DNA of 36,202 bases, taken from Acidobacteriota bacterium (GTDB lineage Bacteria; Acidobacteriota; Thermoanaerobaculia; UBA5066). The DNA lies in the NCBI GenBank assembly GCA_003152095.1, contig PLZI01000043.1, positions 1 through 36,202 of the forward strand, written 5' to 3'. The notes beneath the pieces were generated by a model. The model was not told the DNA's origin, did no database searches, and saw nothing but the letters and a program-made list of their open reading frames with translations. Below, piece by piece: positions 16,323 to 25,262 of this stretch. Made by a program: the position numbers and the translations under genes. Position 1 is the first letter of the stretch. Each line of letters opens with the position of its first letter.

Positions 16323-18077
16323 ATGCCCATTTCGACCGGAACCGTCCTCGGGCGCTATCGCCTCCTCGAGAAGGCGGGCGTCGGAGGCATGTCCGAGGTG
16401 TGGAAAGCAGAGGACGAGACGCTGAAGCGCACCGTGGCCGTGAAGGTCATCCTCGGGCCCGTCGCCGCCGACTCCTCGTTTCGCGAGCGCTTCCTCCGGG
16501 AAGCGCGCCTCGTTGCCGGCCTCGAACATCCGAACGTGCTCCCCGTCTTCGACTACGGCACCGCGACCATCGACGGCGACGACGTGTCATATCTCGTCAT
16601 GCCGCTCGTGGCCGGCGGCTCGCTCAAGGGCCGCGTCGCAGGACCGGTTCCGCCCGCTCTCGCGGTCACCTGGCTCTCGGCGATCGCCTCGGCCCTCGAC
16701 CACGCGCACGCCAAGGGCATCCTCCACCGCGACGTCAAGCCGGGGAACGTCCTCATGGATTCGCAGGGCCGGCTCCTCCTCGCCGACTTCGGCCTCGCAC
16801 GAAGCGCCGAAGTTTCCTCGGCACTGACGGCCACGGGCACGGTGCTCGGGACCCCGCTCTACATGGCGCCCGAGCAGGCGACGGGCTCGGCTCTGGACGG
16901 GCGCTCGGACCAGTACGCGCTCGCCGTGATCGCGTTCGAGCTGCTGGCCGGACGCGTGCCCTTCTCAGCGGATTCGCCCCTCGGGGTCCTCCACCAGCAC
17001 GTCGCCGCGCCCCCGCCGCCGCTGTCGTCGGTGCTGCCGGGCACCGCGCCGGCCGTGGATGGGGTGCTCGCTCGCGGTCTCGCGAAAACACCGTCGGAAC
17101 GGTTCGGCTCCTGCGGCGCTTTCGTCGCGGCGCTCGGCGCCGCGCTCGCCGTTCCGGGCGCGGCGGCCACGGTGCCGCAGACGGTGTCCGGGGAATCGCT
17201 GGTGGCGACGGTCACTTCGGTCCCGCCTCTCGGGCCCGAGGCGCTCGCGGCACCGGCGTCCCTGCCGAAAGACGCCCCGAAAGGCAAGTCCACGGGCCCC
17301 ATGCGTGGCGCGAGGCTCATCCTCGCAGCGCTTTTCGTCTTCAGCGCGGGAGGAGGGGTTTTTCTGCTCCTTCGCCCCGGGCCGCCAAAGAGCACGTCGA
17401 GCGGCGCACGTGCGCCGGCACTGGCCGAAATCCCTTTGAAGGTGAAAGAGCCCGAGCCGACGGCGCCGGCTGCCCCCACGACGAGCGCCACGGCAGCGGC
17501 GGATTCATCACCCTTCGAAGAAAAGCGTCCGCGCCAAACCACAGGTTCCGCCCCGAAGGCTGATGTGCGCGCACATGCTTCGGTTCCGAAGCAGAGAGCT
17601 CTTCCTTCCCTCCTCTCGGGCGCCGCGTATTCCGGCGACACGCAGCTCGGCCCCGCGTGGGACGCGCTCGACAACGCGCGGCAGCCCGGAGGGCGCCTCG
17701 CACGCGAGAACTTCGTGGATGCGATGGGCATGGCGCGCGCCGTCCTCGCGCGCCGGCCAACGGCGGAGGCACGTTTCCTCGACGCCTTCAGTCGCGCGGG
17801 CGTCGCGTTCGCGGACGGCCGCAGCGCCGAAGCGTGGCAGCTCCTGACGCGCGCTCTCGACGGAGCGGGCCCGGCCGCGAATTCACGGGCGCTCCGCTTC
17901 GTCGAGGATGAAGTGCGCGCGCTCGGCCCGAATCCGGGCCCCGACGCGAACTGGGTCATGGGCCTCGCCTTCGCCGACGTCCGCGGTGACCTCGCAGACG
18001 AGTTTGCGAAGGCCGAGGAGAGAGCGCCTCGTTCCCCGCGCCTCCGCGAGGCGCGTGTCTTGGCCGGAGGACGCTAG
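16323..18077 (+). CDS. membrane-anchored Hanks-type Ser/Thr protein kinase
   Basis: 584-residue protein kinase with a cytoplasmic catalytic domain (about 10-275). It has a Gly-rich loop AGVGGMSEV, Lys41 in VAVKV, HRDVKPGN with Asp137, DFG at 155-157 and the GTPLYMAPEQ activation segment, all intact. A Pro/Ala linker, one membrane segment (331-350) and a Pro/Ala/Thr-rich stretch lead to a C-terminal helical region (about 430-584) that may be a TPR-like or sensor domain outside the membrane. No PASTA repeats are seen. It lies directly after the GAF sensor. The dienelactone-hydrolase-like gene starts 31 bases downstream. Confidence 0.95.
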   Translation: MPISTGTVLGRYRLLEKAGVGGMSEVWKAEDETLKRTVAVKVILGPVAADSSFRERFLREARLVAGLEHPNVLPVFDYGTATIDGDDVSYLVMPLVAGGSLKGRVAGPVPPALAVTWLSAIASALDHAHAKGILHRDVKPGNVLMDSQGRLLLADFGLARSAEVSSALTATGTVLGTPLYMAPEQATGSALDGRSDQYALAVIAFELLAGRVPFSADSPLGVLHQHVAAPPPPLSSVLPGTAPAVDGVLARGLAKTPSERFGSCGAFVAALGAALAVPGAAATVPQTVSGESLVATVTSVPPLGPEALAAPASLPKDAPKGKSTGPMRGARLILAALFVFSAGGGVFLLLRPGPPKSTSSGARAPALAEIPLKVKEPEPTAPAAPTTSATAAADSSPFEEKRPRQTTGSAPKADVRAHASVPKQRALPSLLSGAAYSGDTQLGPAWDALDNARQPGGRLARENFVDAMGMARAVLARRPTAEARFLDAFSRAGVAFADGRSAEAWQLLTRALDGAGPAANSRALRFVEDEVRALGPNPGPDANWVMGLAFADVRGDLADEFAKAEERAPRSPRLREARVLAGGR

Positions 18078-18108
18078 GATCTCCACGCTTTCCTTCAGGA
18101 GGTTTTCG

Positions 18109-19032
18109 ATGCGCAAGGCTCTCATCGTGCTCGTTCCGTTTCTCACGGTCTGCAGCGCCGCCCATTCCCAGGCGCCCGCCAAGCCGGCTGCGGACCCGCA
18201 CGCGGAGCACGCCGCGGCCGCGATGGCCCCGGCGACCGCCGCGGAGGCCGCGCCCGTCCTGCCCCGCGACGAATCGATGCCTCCCGCCGAGGAGCAGGCG
18301 AAGGCGGCTCTCGAGAAATCGCCGCGCCACGGCGAGTGGATCGACGTCAAGATGCCTTCGGGCGGTACGCCGATCCGGACCTGGGTCGTCTATCCCGAAC
18401 GAAAGGACAAGGCAGCTGTCGTCCTCGTCATCCACGAGATCTTCGGCCTCTCCGACTGGATCCGCGGCGTCTCGGACCAGCTCGCCAAGGAAGGCTTCAT
18501 CGCCGTCGCGCCGGACCTCCTGTCAGGCAAGGGTCCGGGCGGCGGCGGCACGGAGTCGGCGGCAAGCCGCGACGACGTCGTCAAGCTCATCCAAACCCTT
18601 ACGCCGGAAGAGACGACGGCGCGCCTCAATGCGGTGCGCGACTGGGCGATCAAGCTGCCCTCGGCGAATGGCAAGAGCGCGACGACGGGTTTCTGCTGGG
18701 GCGGCTCTGCCAGCTTCGCCTACGCGGCCGCGCAGCCGGGTTTGAACGCGGCCGTCGTCTTCTACGGCACGGCTCCCGAAGCCTCCGCCCTCGCCGCGAT
18801 CAAGGCGCCCGTCCTCGGGAACTACGGCGGCGACGACGCGCGCGTCACGGCCACCGTGGCGCCGACCCAGGAGGCCATGAAGAAGGCCGGCAAGACCTAC
18901 GAGCCGCGCGTCTACGACGGCGCAGGGCACGGGTTCCTCCGCCAGCAGACCGGCAAGGAGGGCGCGAACCTCAAGGCCACGCGTGAAGCCTGGCCGAAAA
19001 CGCTCGCGTTTCTGCGCGACGCGACGAAGTAG
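18109..19032 (+). CDS. secreted dienelactone hydrolase family protein
   Basis: Alpha/beta hydrolase of the dienelactone hydrolase family, 307 residues, with a signal peptide (about 1-20). An Ala/Pro/His-rich linker follows, and the hydrolase domain starts near residue 75. The catalytic triad is Cys196 in GFCWGGS, Asp242 or 243 in GGDDARV and His274 in GAGHGF. Glu110 in VIHEIFGL is the family glutamate that activates the cysteine. Export is unusual for classic DLH enzymes of chloroaromatic breakdown, so the substrate is likely different. AGGAGG at 18097-18102 precedes the ATG. A TAGGAT overlaps the kinase stop codon and may be a promoter, though read-through from the kinase is equally possible. 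Confidence 0.9.
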   Translation: MRKALIVLVPFLTVCSAAHSQAPAKPAADPHAEHAAAAMAPATAAEAAPVLPRDESMPPAEEQAKAALEKSPRHGEWIDVKMPSGGTPIRTWVVYPERKDKAAVVLVIHEIFGLSDWIRGVSDQLAKEGFIAVAPDLLSGKGPGGGGTESAASRDDVVKLIQTLTPEETTARLNAVRDWAIKLPSANGKSATTGFCWGGSASFAYAAAQPGLNAAVVFYGTAPEASALAAIKAPVLGNYGGDDARVTATVAPTQEAMKKAGKTYEPRVYDGAGHGFLRQQTGKEGANLKATREAWPKTLAFLRDATK

Positions 19033-19044
19033 CGAGGTCGTGAA

Positions 19045-19077
19045 GGCGGGCGCTACCTCTTGAGAGTGTCGCCCGCC
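19045..19077. terminator. GC hairpin between convergent genes
   Basis: Perfect 8-bp stem GGCGGGCG (19045-19052) / CGCCCGCC (19070-19077) with a 17-base loop, spanning the gap and the stop end of the CsgG-like gene. There is no T-run on either strand, so a bidirectional terminator or roadblock is only a possibility. Confidence 0.3.
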
Positions 19078-19976
19078 CTGAAGCCCGAGCCCGAGAGCGG
19101 AGCGGCCATTGAGAGGCGCGGCCCCTTGATGCTCGTGATCTTCACGCGCCCGACTTTGACTTCGTTCGCACCGAGGACCTCTCCGGTGTCGGGGTCCTTG
19201 ATCTGCTCGCCGACGCGATAGACCGTGAACTCGTCGCCTTCCTGGACGCCCGCTTCCGAGCCGGCATTCACATAGAGCATCTCGCCATCGGCCTTCGCGA
19301 TCTTTCCGACGACGCCCGACGCGTCGGACGCCCCGCCGATCCCGCTCGTGTCGAGCTTTTTGGCCGAGATGGAATCGGCGAGCTTCTGGACGACGGGACG
19401 GAGGATCTTGTCCAGCTTCTCGCCGTCGTGCGACCCGCCGCCCGCGCCCGCGACGTAGACGCTCTTGTCCGAGGACGAGTCCTTCGCCGTGTCGGCCCAC
19501 ACGATCTCGCCCGTCGAGGTGTTGATTGCCCGCGCGTCGATCGCCGCGTCCATGCGCTGCGTGCGCATGCTGAACGACGGCAGCCCGCCGTATCCGGGGA
19601 CGCTCGCTCCCGAGTTCGTCACGCCGAATTCCGTGATGGCGCCCATGATGAAGTACTCGACGCCCAGCAGCTTGCCGACCTGCACGGCGGTCTTGGGATC
19701 GACGTCGCCCGAGAGCGAAAGATTCTTTTCCTGCATCAGGGCCTGAAGCCGTTCGCGGTCGATCACGCGGAACGCGTCGCCCTTGACGAGCGCGGTGACC
19801 ATCATGTCCTGGGCGGCGCGCCCGACGTGGTACCAGCCGTAGCTGTGGGTGGACTTGTCCACGAACTCCAGAATGGCGACACGAGGTTTCGCGCTTCCCG
19901 CGGCCTGCGCGATGGGCGCGCTTGCGAGAAGGACTGCGAAGGGGACGAAAAGTAGACAGCGTAAGCGGCGCATCAT
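19053..19976 (-). CDS. CsgG-family exported protein with C-terminal FlgT-like domain
   Basis: 307-residue exported protein. The signal peptide (about 1-25, ending AQA) is followed by a CsgG-type domain (about 30-205) with RVAILEFVDKS, VIDRERLQALMQE, GKLLGVEYFIMGAITEF and INTSTGEIVWAD in family order. A C-terminal beta-domain (about 225-307) with VGKIAKADGEMLYVN and GDEFTVYRVG resembles the C-terminal domain of flagellar assembly protein FlgT. There is no lipobox cysteine, so it is not an obvious outer-membrane lipoprotein pore. No curli subunit genes are nearby. GGGAGGAG upstream serves either of two adjacent ATGs (19976 or 19973). The role is probably envelope-associated; function unknown. 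Confidence 0.83.
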   Translation of the reverse strand: MMRRLRCLLFVPFAVLLASAPIAQAAGSAKPRVAILEFVDKSTHSYGWYHVGRAAQDMMVTALVKGDAFRVIDRERLQALMQEKNLSLSGDVDPKTAVQVGKLLGVEYFIMGAITEFGVTNSGASVPGYGGLPSFSMRTQRMDAAIDARAINTSTGEIVWADTAKDSSSDKSVYVAGAGGGSHDGEKLDKILRPVVQKLADSISAKKLDTSGIGGASDASGVVGKIAKADGEMLYVNAGSEAGVQEGDEFTVYRVGEQIKDPDTGEVLGANEVKVGRVKITSIKGPRLSMAAPLSGSGFRAGDTLKR

Positions 19977-20002
19977 GAGTTCTCCTCCCTGAAGACGAAG
20001 GG

Positions 20003-20020
20003 ATTCTAATTCCTTACACT
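20003..20020. promoter_or_regulatory. divergent -10-like hexamers for the CsgG-like and Smr genes
   Basis: Minus-strand TAGAAT (20008-20003) lies 26 bases before the CsgG-like ATG. Plus-strand TACACT (20015-20020) lies six bases before the GTG at 20027 and directly abuts the GTG at 20021. Confidence 0.33.
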
Positions 20021-20320
20021 GTGGCCGTGCAGGCGGAAGGTGAGGACGACCTCGTGGCGATCCCCATCGAGGATGTCCTCGACCTTCATCCTTTTCGTCC
20101 TCGCGAGACCGCTTCCGTCGTGGCCGAGTACGTCGCGGCCGCGACCGCGAAGGGCTTCCGCGAAGTCCGCCTGATCCACGGGCGCGGGATCGGCGTCCAG
20201 CGCGCGATCGTGAGAAAGGCGCTCGAGAGATCGCCTCTGGTCGCGTCGTTCGAGGATGCCGCGCCCGAGCGGGGCGGATGGGGCGCCACCGTGGTGCGGC
20301 TCGTGGGAAAAGTCCGCTAG
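20021..20320 (+). CDS. stand-alone Smr domain protein
   Basis: 99-residue protein consisting of little more than one Smr (small MutS-related) domain. The DLHPFRPRE motif is near residue 24, and LIHGRGIGVQR provides the HGxG signature near residue 54. Smr domains nick branched DNA or cleave RNA; stand-alone bacterial versions are linked to ribosome-collision or mRNA surveillance, but this one is not assigned. The start may be GTG 20021 or GTG 20027; the second leaves a six-base gap to a TACACT hexamer. The stop TAG overlaps the TAGACT hexamer ahead of the KAS III-like gene, which begins ten bases downstream. Confidence 0.83.
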   Translation: MAVQAEGEDDLVAIPIEDVLDLHPFRPRETASVVAEYVAAATAKGFREVRLIHGRGIGVQRAIVRKALERSPLVASFEDAAPERGGWGATVVRLVGKVR

Positions 20321-20323
20321 ACT
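20318..20323 (+). promoter_or_regulatory. -10-like hexamer TAGACT for the KAS III-like gene
   Basis: TAGACT overlaps the stop codon of the Smr gene and ends seven bases before the GTG start at 20331. No Shine-Dalgarno is present. Confidence 0.3.
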
Positions 20324-20330
20324 CGGTCGA

Positions 20331-21428
20331 GTGAAAAATCTGACGCCACCGGCAAAAAAAGAGCGCACGACCGTCATTCGAGGCTCCGGCTTCTACGTGC
20401 CTCCCCAGGTCGTCACGAACGAAATGCTGGGCCGGATCATGGAGACGAACGACGATTGGGTCGTGCCGCGCACCGGCATCAAGGAGCGGCGCTTCGTCGA
20501 GCCGGGCATCGGCTCGGCTGAGCTCGGCGCGACGGCCTCGGAGGCCGCCCTCGCGGACGCCGGCCTAACGGCCGGCGACATCGACCTCGTGATCTTCGCG
20601 ACGATGACGCCTGACCACTACTTTCCCGGCAACGGAGGACTCCTCGCTCGGCGGCTCGGCATGAAGACGACGCATGCGCTCGACATCCGGATGCAGTGCA
20701 CCGGCTTCCTTTCGGGACTGCAGACCGCCGACGCGTTCATTCGCTCGGGCATGTACGACCGCATCCTTCTCGTGGGCGCCGAGGTGCACAGCGGCCTCAT
20801 GCCGTGGCCCGAAAGCGTCTGGGACGTGATGCTCGGAAAATCCCCCGGGCCGTGCGACCCGTTCTGGTTCGAGCGAGCAACCGGGATGCGCGACCGCGCC
20901 GTGCTTTTCGGCGACGGTGCGGGCGCGATGGTCCTCGAAGCGAACACGGCCGGCGACGGGCGCGGATTCCTCGGTTTCGCGATGTACACCGACGGCGAGC
21001 ACTGGGACAAGCTTTACGTGCCCGGCGGCGGATGCAAGTCGCGCCCCTACTTCACGCCCGAGATGTTCGAGAACCTCGGCACAATCCCGATCGTGGAAGG
21101 GCGCCAGGTCTTCCGCCTCGCGGCGAACCTCATGCCCGCGGCCGTCCATGAAGTCCTCACGGGCAACGGCAAGACGCTCGCCGATCTCGATCTCCTGCTG
21201 ATGCACCAGGCGAACCTTCGCATTAACGAAGCGGCGCAGAAGGTGCTCGGCCTGCCGGACGAAAAAGTGTTCAACAACATCCAGAGGTACGGCAACACGA
21301 CGGCGGCCACGCTGCCCATCGCATTTCACGAGGCGAAGCTCGCGGGCAAGGTGAAGCCGGGCTCCATCGTCGCCTTTACGGCGCTCGGCGCGGGGCTGCA
21401 CTGGGGAGCGGGACTCGTGGTCGTCTAG
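20331..21428 (+). CDS. 3-oxoacyl-ACP synthase III-like enzyme (FabH family)
   Basis: Thiolase-fold condensing enzyme of the KAS III family, 365 residues. NDDWVVPRTGIKERRF near residue 40 is the FabH signature. The triad is Cys123 in MQCTGF, His292 in LMHQANLRI and Asn322 in RYGNTTAATLP, so it should be active. It is about 45 residues longer than E. coli FabH. The extra length includes PWPESVWDVMLGKSPG near 160-173 and a segment around 225-245, both near where the acyl pocket lies in the family. A longer or unusual acyl primer, or a role in polyketide or olefin-type chemistry, is possible. The GTG start gives the expected N-terminus; there is no Shine-Dalgarno. No other fab gene adjoins it. 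Confidence 0.88.
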   Translation: MKNLTPPAKKERTTVIRGSGFYVPPQVVTNEMLGRIMETNDDWVVPRTGIKERRFVEPGIGSAELGATASEAALADAGLTAGDIDLVIFATMTPDHYFPGNGGLLARRLGMKTTHALDIRMQCTGFLSGLQTADAFIRSGMYDRILLVGAEVHSGLMPWPESVWDVMLGKSPGPCDPFWFERATGMRDRAVLFGDGAGAMVLEANTAGDGRGFLGFAMYTDGEHWDKLYVPGGGCKSRPYFTPEMFENLGTIPIVEGRQVFRLAANLMPAAVHEVLTGNGKTLADLDLLLMHQANLRINEAAQKVLGLPDEKVFNNIQRYGNTTAATLPIAFHEAKLAGKVKPGSIVAFTALGAGLHWGAGLVVV

Positions 21429-21452
21429 CGGGACGACGCTCTTACCCGGCGC

Positions 21453-22670
21453 TCACGCGGGCCTGAGCGCCACCGAGGATCCGACCCACGTGAAGTCCTT
21501 GTTGAAATCCACGCCGAGCATCTTGCCGCGCGACAGGCGGCACAAGTTCAGCCCGAGCGTGGGCGCGGAGTCGGCGTCGGGGCGGAAGAACATCATTCTC
21601 ACCTCGACCTTGACACCGCCGCCGTCCACCGCGAGGAGGCACGGATCGTAGGCGATCTTCTCCTGCAGACACCACGAGCCGCGCTCGCTCTCGGGGATGC
21701 GCGCGAGATCCTCCGGCCTCGGGTCCACGTTCACGCCGCCGCCCGCGAAGGAGAAGAGGGGCTTCAGGACGTAGCGCTCCGTGAGGTCCTTCGGAACGGC
21801 GCCGAGCTCGTTGAGGTACGTCGACTTCGGGACGGTCTCATGCGCGAGGAGCGGAAGCGAGTACTTCGACCACGTCCAGAACCAGTTCGGGTGGGGAACC
21901 CACCGGACGTCGAGGTCGTCGCGGAAGTCGAACGGCAGCGCAACGCCTTTTTCCTTGATGAGCTCGTCGAAGACAATCCGGTTGTAAATCCGCCGGACCG
22001 GGACACGGCGCCCATCCCTCACGCGGAAGAGCCGCTTCCCTTCCTTCACGAGACTCCGCGGGTCCACGGCGTCGACACCGAGAAGCGCTCGCGTCGCCGA
22101 GAAGTCGATCGCCGTTTTCTGCTCTTCCGGTACGAGATCGAGAAGGACGACCTCCTCGGGGTCGGAATCGCCGACGATCGTGCGCCGGAAGAGGTCGAGG
22201 AACGTCTCGCGCGTCAGGCCCGAGAAGTACGGGCACCATCGGGTTTTCGGCAGGCCGGACACGCGTTCGAGGGCCTCGCTCCACGCATCCGACTGCATCA
22301 CCTCGAACGCCGACAGCGACGGAAAGCCCTGCAGCTCGATAAGCCGCGGGACGAGGCGCCCGTCCGCTCCCTTGACGACCGCGAAGTCCACCTGCGCGAG
22401 CGACGGCAGGGCATCCATGCCGGGAACGTTCCACCGCTCGGGGATCGCCCGCTTCATCCGGAGGACCGCCTCCGGTTTCGAGAGCTGCGACATGATCGCG
22501 TGCGCGCCCTCGGTGAGAGCCGTCGCGAGGTCGCCCGTCAAGAAGACCGGAGTTTCGGCGAGACGGAAACTCGGCTTGCAATGGGTGCGCCGCACGAGGT
22601 CCTGCTCATAAGCCGACGCGAGCTCGTCCGTGAACGCGGCGTTGAAAGCCGCGCGAAACTGCGGATGCAT
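21453..22670 (-). CDS. unidentified protein with ATP-grasp-like C-terminal half
   Basis: 405-residue cytoplasmic protein I cannot assign to a named family. The C-terminal half resembles an ATP-grasp domain. RIYNRIVFDEL (228-237) precedes a lysine-containing nucleotide loop VLKPLFSFAGGGV (301-313, Lys303). WCLQEKIAY (333-341) supplies the adenine-region glutamate/lysine, and VKVEVRMMFF (353-362) looks like the metal/phosphate strand with an arginine. The N-terminal half has aromatic-rich segments and RLIELQGFPSLSAFE. A carboxylate-amine ligase activity is inferred from the fold only. The ATG at 22670 is 11 bases after the MATE stop codon, so it is the last gene of a YchF-MATE-this gene run. 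No signal peptide or membrane segment. Confidence 0.68.
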   Translation of the reverse strand: MHPQFRAAFNAAFTDELASAYEQDLVRRTHCKPSFRLAETPVFLTGDLATALTEGAHAIMSQLSKPEAVLRMKRAIPERWNVPGMDALPSLAQVDFAVVKGADGRLVPRLIELQGFPSLSAFEVMQSDAWSEALERVSGLPKTRWCPYFSGLTRETFLDLFRRTIVGDSDPEEVVLLDLVPEEQKTAIDFSATRALLGVDAVDPRSLVKEGKRLFRVRDGRRVPVRRIYNRIVFDELIKEKGVALPFDFRDDLDVRWVPHPNWFWTWSKYSLPLLAHETVPKSTYLNELGAVPKDLTERYVLKPLFSFAGGGVNVDPRPEDLARIPESERGSWCLQEKIAYDPCLLAVDGGGVKVEVRMMFFRPDADSAPTLGLNLCRLSRGKMLGVDFNKDFTWVGSSVALRPA

Positions 22671-22681
22671 CGGCGCGGAGT

Positions 22682-24071
22682 CTAGACCTTCTTCTCCTTC
22701 CACTTCCCCCGCCGAAAGAGCACACCGCCGGCCACCGCGAGCGTCGAGAACGCAACCGTGATCGCGAAAAACACGCCGCGCGGCCCGAGGCCGAGACGCA
22801 CCGCCAAGAGGTAGGCAAGTGGGATCTCCCAGAGCCAAAACACGAAGAAGTTGATCACCGTGGGCGTCCACGTGTCGCCCGCGCCGTTGAAGGACTGCAC
22901 GAGGACCATGCCCCACGCGTAAAAGAGGAAGCCCGCCGCAATGATGCGCAGGCCCTCCCTTGCCACGGGCGCGATCGCCGCATCCGCCGTGAAGAGACCG
23001 ACGAAGCTTCCCGGGAAGAGGAAGAAGGCGAGTCCGACGACGCCGAGGAACGCCATGTTGTAGAGGCCGGCCAGGAACACCGAGCGCTCCGCACGATCCG
23101 GTTTCTTCGCGCCGAGATTTTGGCCCACGAGCGTGGCCGCCGCGTTCGACATTCCCCACGACGGCAGCAGGGCGAAGATGACGATGCGGATTGCGATCGT
23201 GTAGCCCGCGAGCGCCGCGCTGCCGAAGCCCGAGAGGATTCGCACGAGGCCGATCCAGCTCGCCGTGCCGATGAGCGATTGGAGCATCGCGCTCCCGGAC
23301 AGCCGAAGGAGTGCGAGCATCGTCTTCGGATCGAGGCGCAGATGCGCCCGGCGAATTGCGAGGCGCCCCGTGCCGCGGGCCAGCGTCGCGAGCTGGACGC
23401 AAACGGCGATCCCGCGGCCCGTCGTCGTCGCGACCGCAGCGCCCGTGATGCCGAGGGCCGGGAACGGCCCCAGGCCGAAAATGAGGCAGGGGTCGAGGAC
23501 AAGGTTGATCGCGTTCGCGAGCCAGAGGACGCGCATGGCGACCGCCGCGTCACCCGCGCCCCGGAAGATCGCGTTGATGAGGAAGAGAAGCACGATGACG
23601 ATGTTGCCGCCGAGCATCACGGCCGTGAACCGCGAGCCCGAGGCGACGACGTCGGGCGCTGCGCCCATGAACGCGAGGAGGCGCGGCGCCAGGAGGGCCC
23701 CGAGGACGCCGAGGGGTACGGCGATCAGCACGCCGAGCGCGATCGCCTGGACGGCCGTCCGCACCGCGCGCTCCCGGTCGCGCTCGCCGATCCGGCGCGC
23801 GACCATCGCGGTCGCCGCCATCGCGAGGCCGATCGCGAGCGCGTAAATCAGGGCGAGGATCGACTCCGTCAGTCCCACCGTCGCGACGGCCGCCGCCCCG
23901 AGCTTCGAGACCCAGAAGACGTCCACGACCGCGAAGACGGACTCGAGCGCCATCTCGAGGACCATCGGGACGGCGAGGAGAATGACGGCGCGGCCGATCG
24001 GCCCCTCGGTGAAGTCGCCGTGCGAACCGCGAAGGGCCTCCCGGAGAGTGGAGAAGAAGTTCCGATCCGGA

Positions 24072-24079
<8 letters not shown>
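22682..24079 (-). CDS. MATE-family multidrug/metabolite exporter
   Basis: 465-residue membrane protein with two MatE repeats and about twelve membrane segments. It exports drugs or organic cations by sodium or proton antiport. GPIGRAVILLAVPMVLEM opens helix 1. SKLGAAAVATVGL and GAGDAAVAMRV are typical first-half segments, and SWGMSNAAATLVGQNLGAKKP is the hallmark of the second half. The ATG at 24079 overlaps the YchF stop by eight bases (ATGTCTGA), so translation is coupled. An in-frame ATG at 24103 lies inside ychF and is less likely. A role with the downstream ATP-grasp-like gene, such as export of its product, is conceivable but unproven. Confidence 0.94.
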
Positions 24080-25175
<1,096 letters not shown>

Positions 25176-25206
25176 GGGCTTGGAGCGTACCAGTCCGAGC
25201 CCGCGC

Positions 25207-25212
25207 TAGGAT
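25207..25212 (+). promoter_or_regulatory. -10-like hexamer TAGGAT before the aceK leader
   Basis: TAGGAT ends eight bases before the ATG of a 13-codon frame that runs into aceK. A TTGGAG at 25180-25185 is 21 bases away, too far for a normal -35. Confidence 0.3.
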
Positions 25213-25220
25213 TCCGCGCC

Positions 25221-25262
25221 ATGAAGAAGACGCGGCTCTACGCCGCCATCGTCCGCCGATGA
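25221..25262 (+). CDS. 13-codon leader mini-ORF overlapping aceK
   Basis: Short frame starting MKKTRLYAA and ending in TGA that overlaps the aceK start (ATGA, 25259-25262). aceK has no Shine-Dalgarno of its own, so re-initiation after this frame would be a simple way to translate it. No terminator/antiterminator pair was found, so classic attenuation is not supported. Confidence 0.35.
   Translation: MKKTRLYAAIVRR

Noticed and set aside
22671-23402. Minus-strand open frame ahead of the ATP-grasp-like gene
   Set aside because: It runs within the MATE gene in another frame. No homology is visible, and the ATG at 22670 fits the gene junction.
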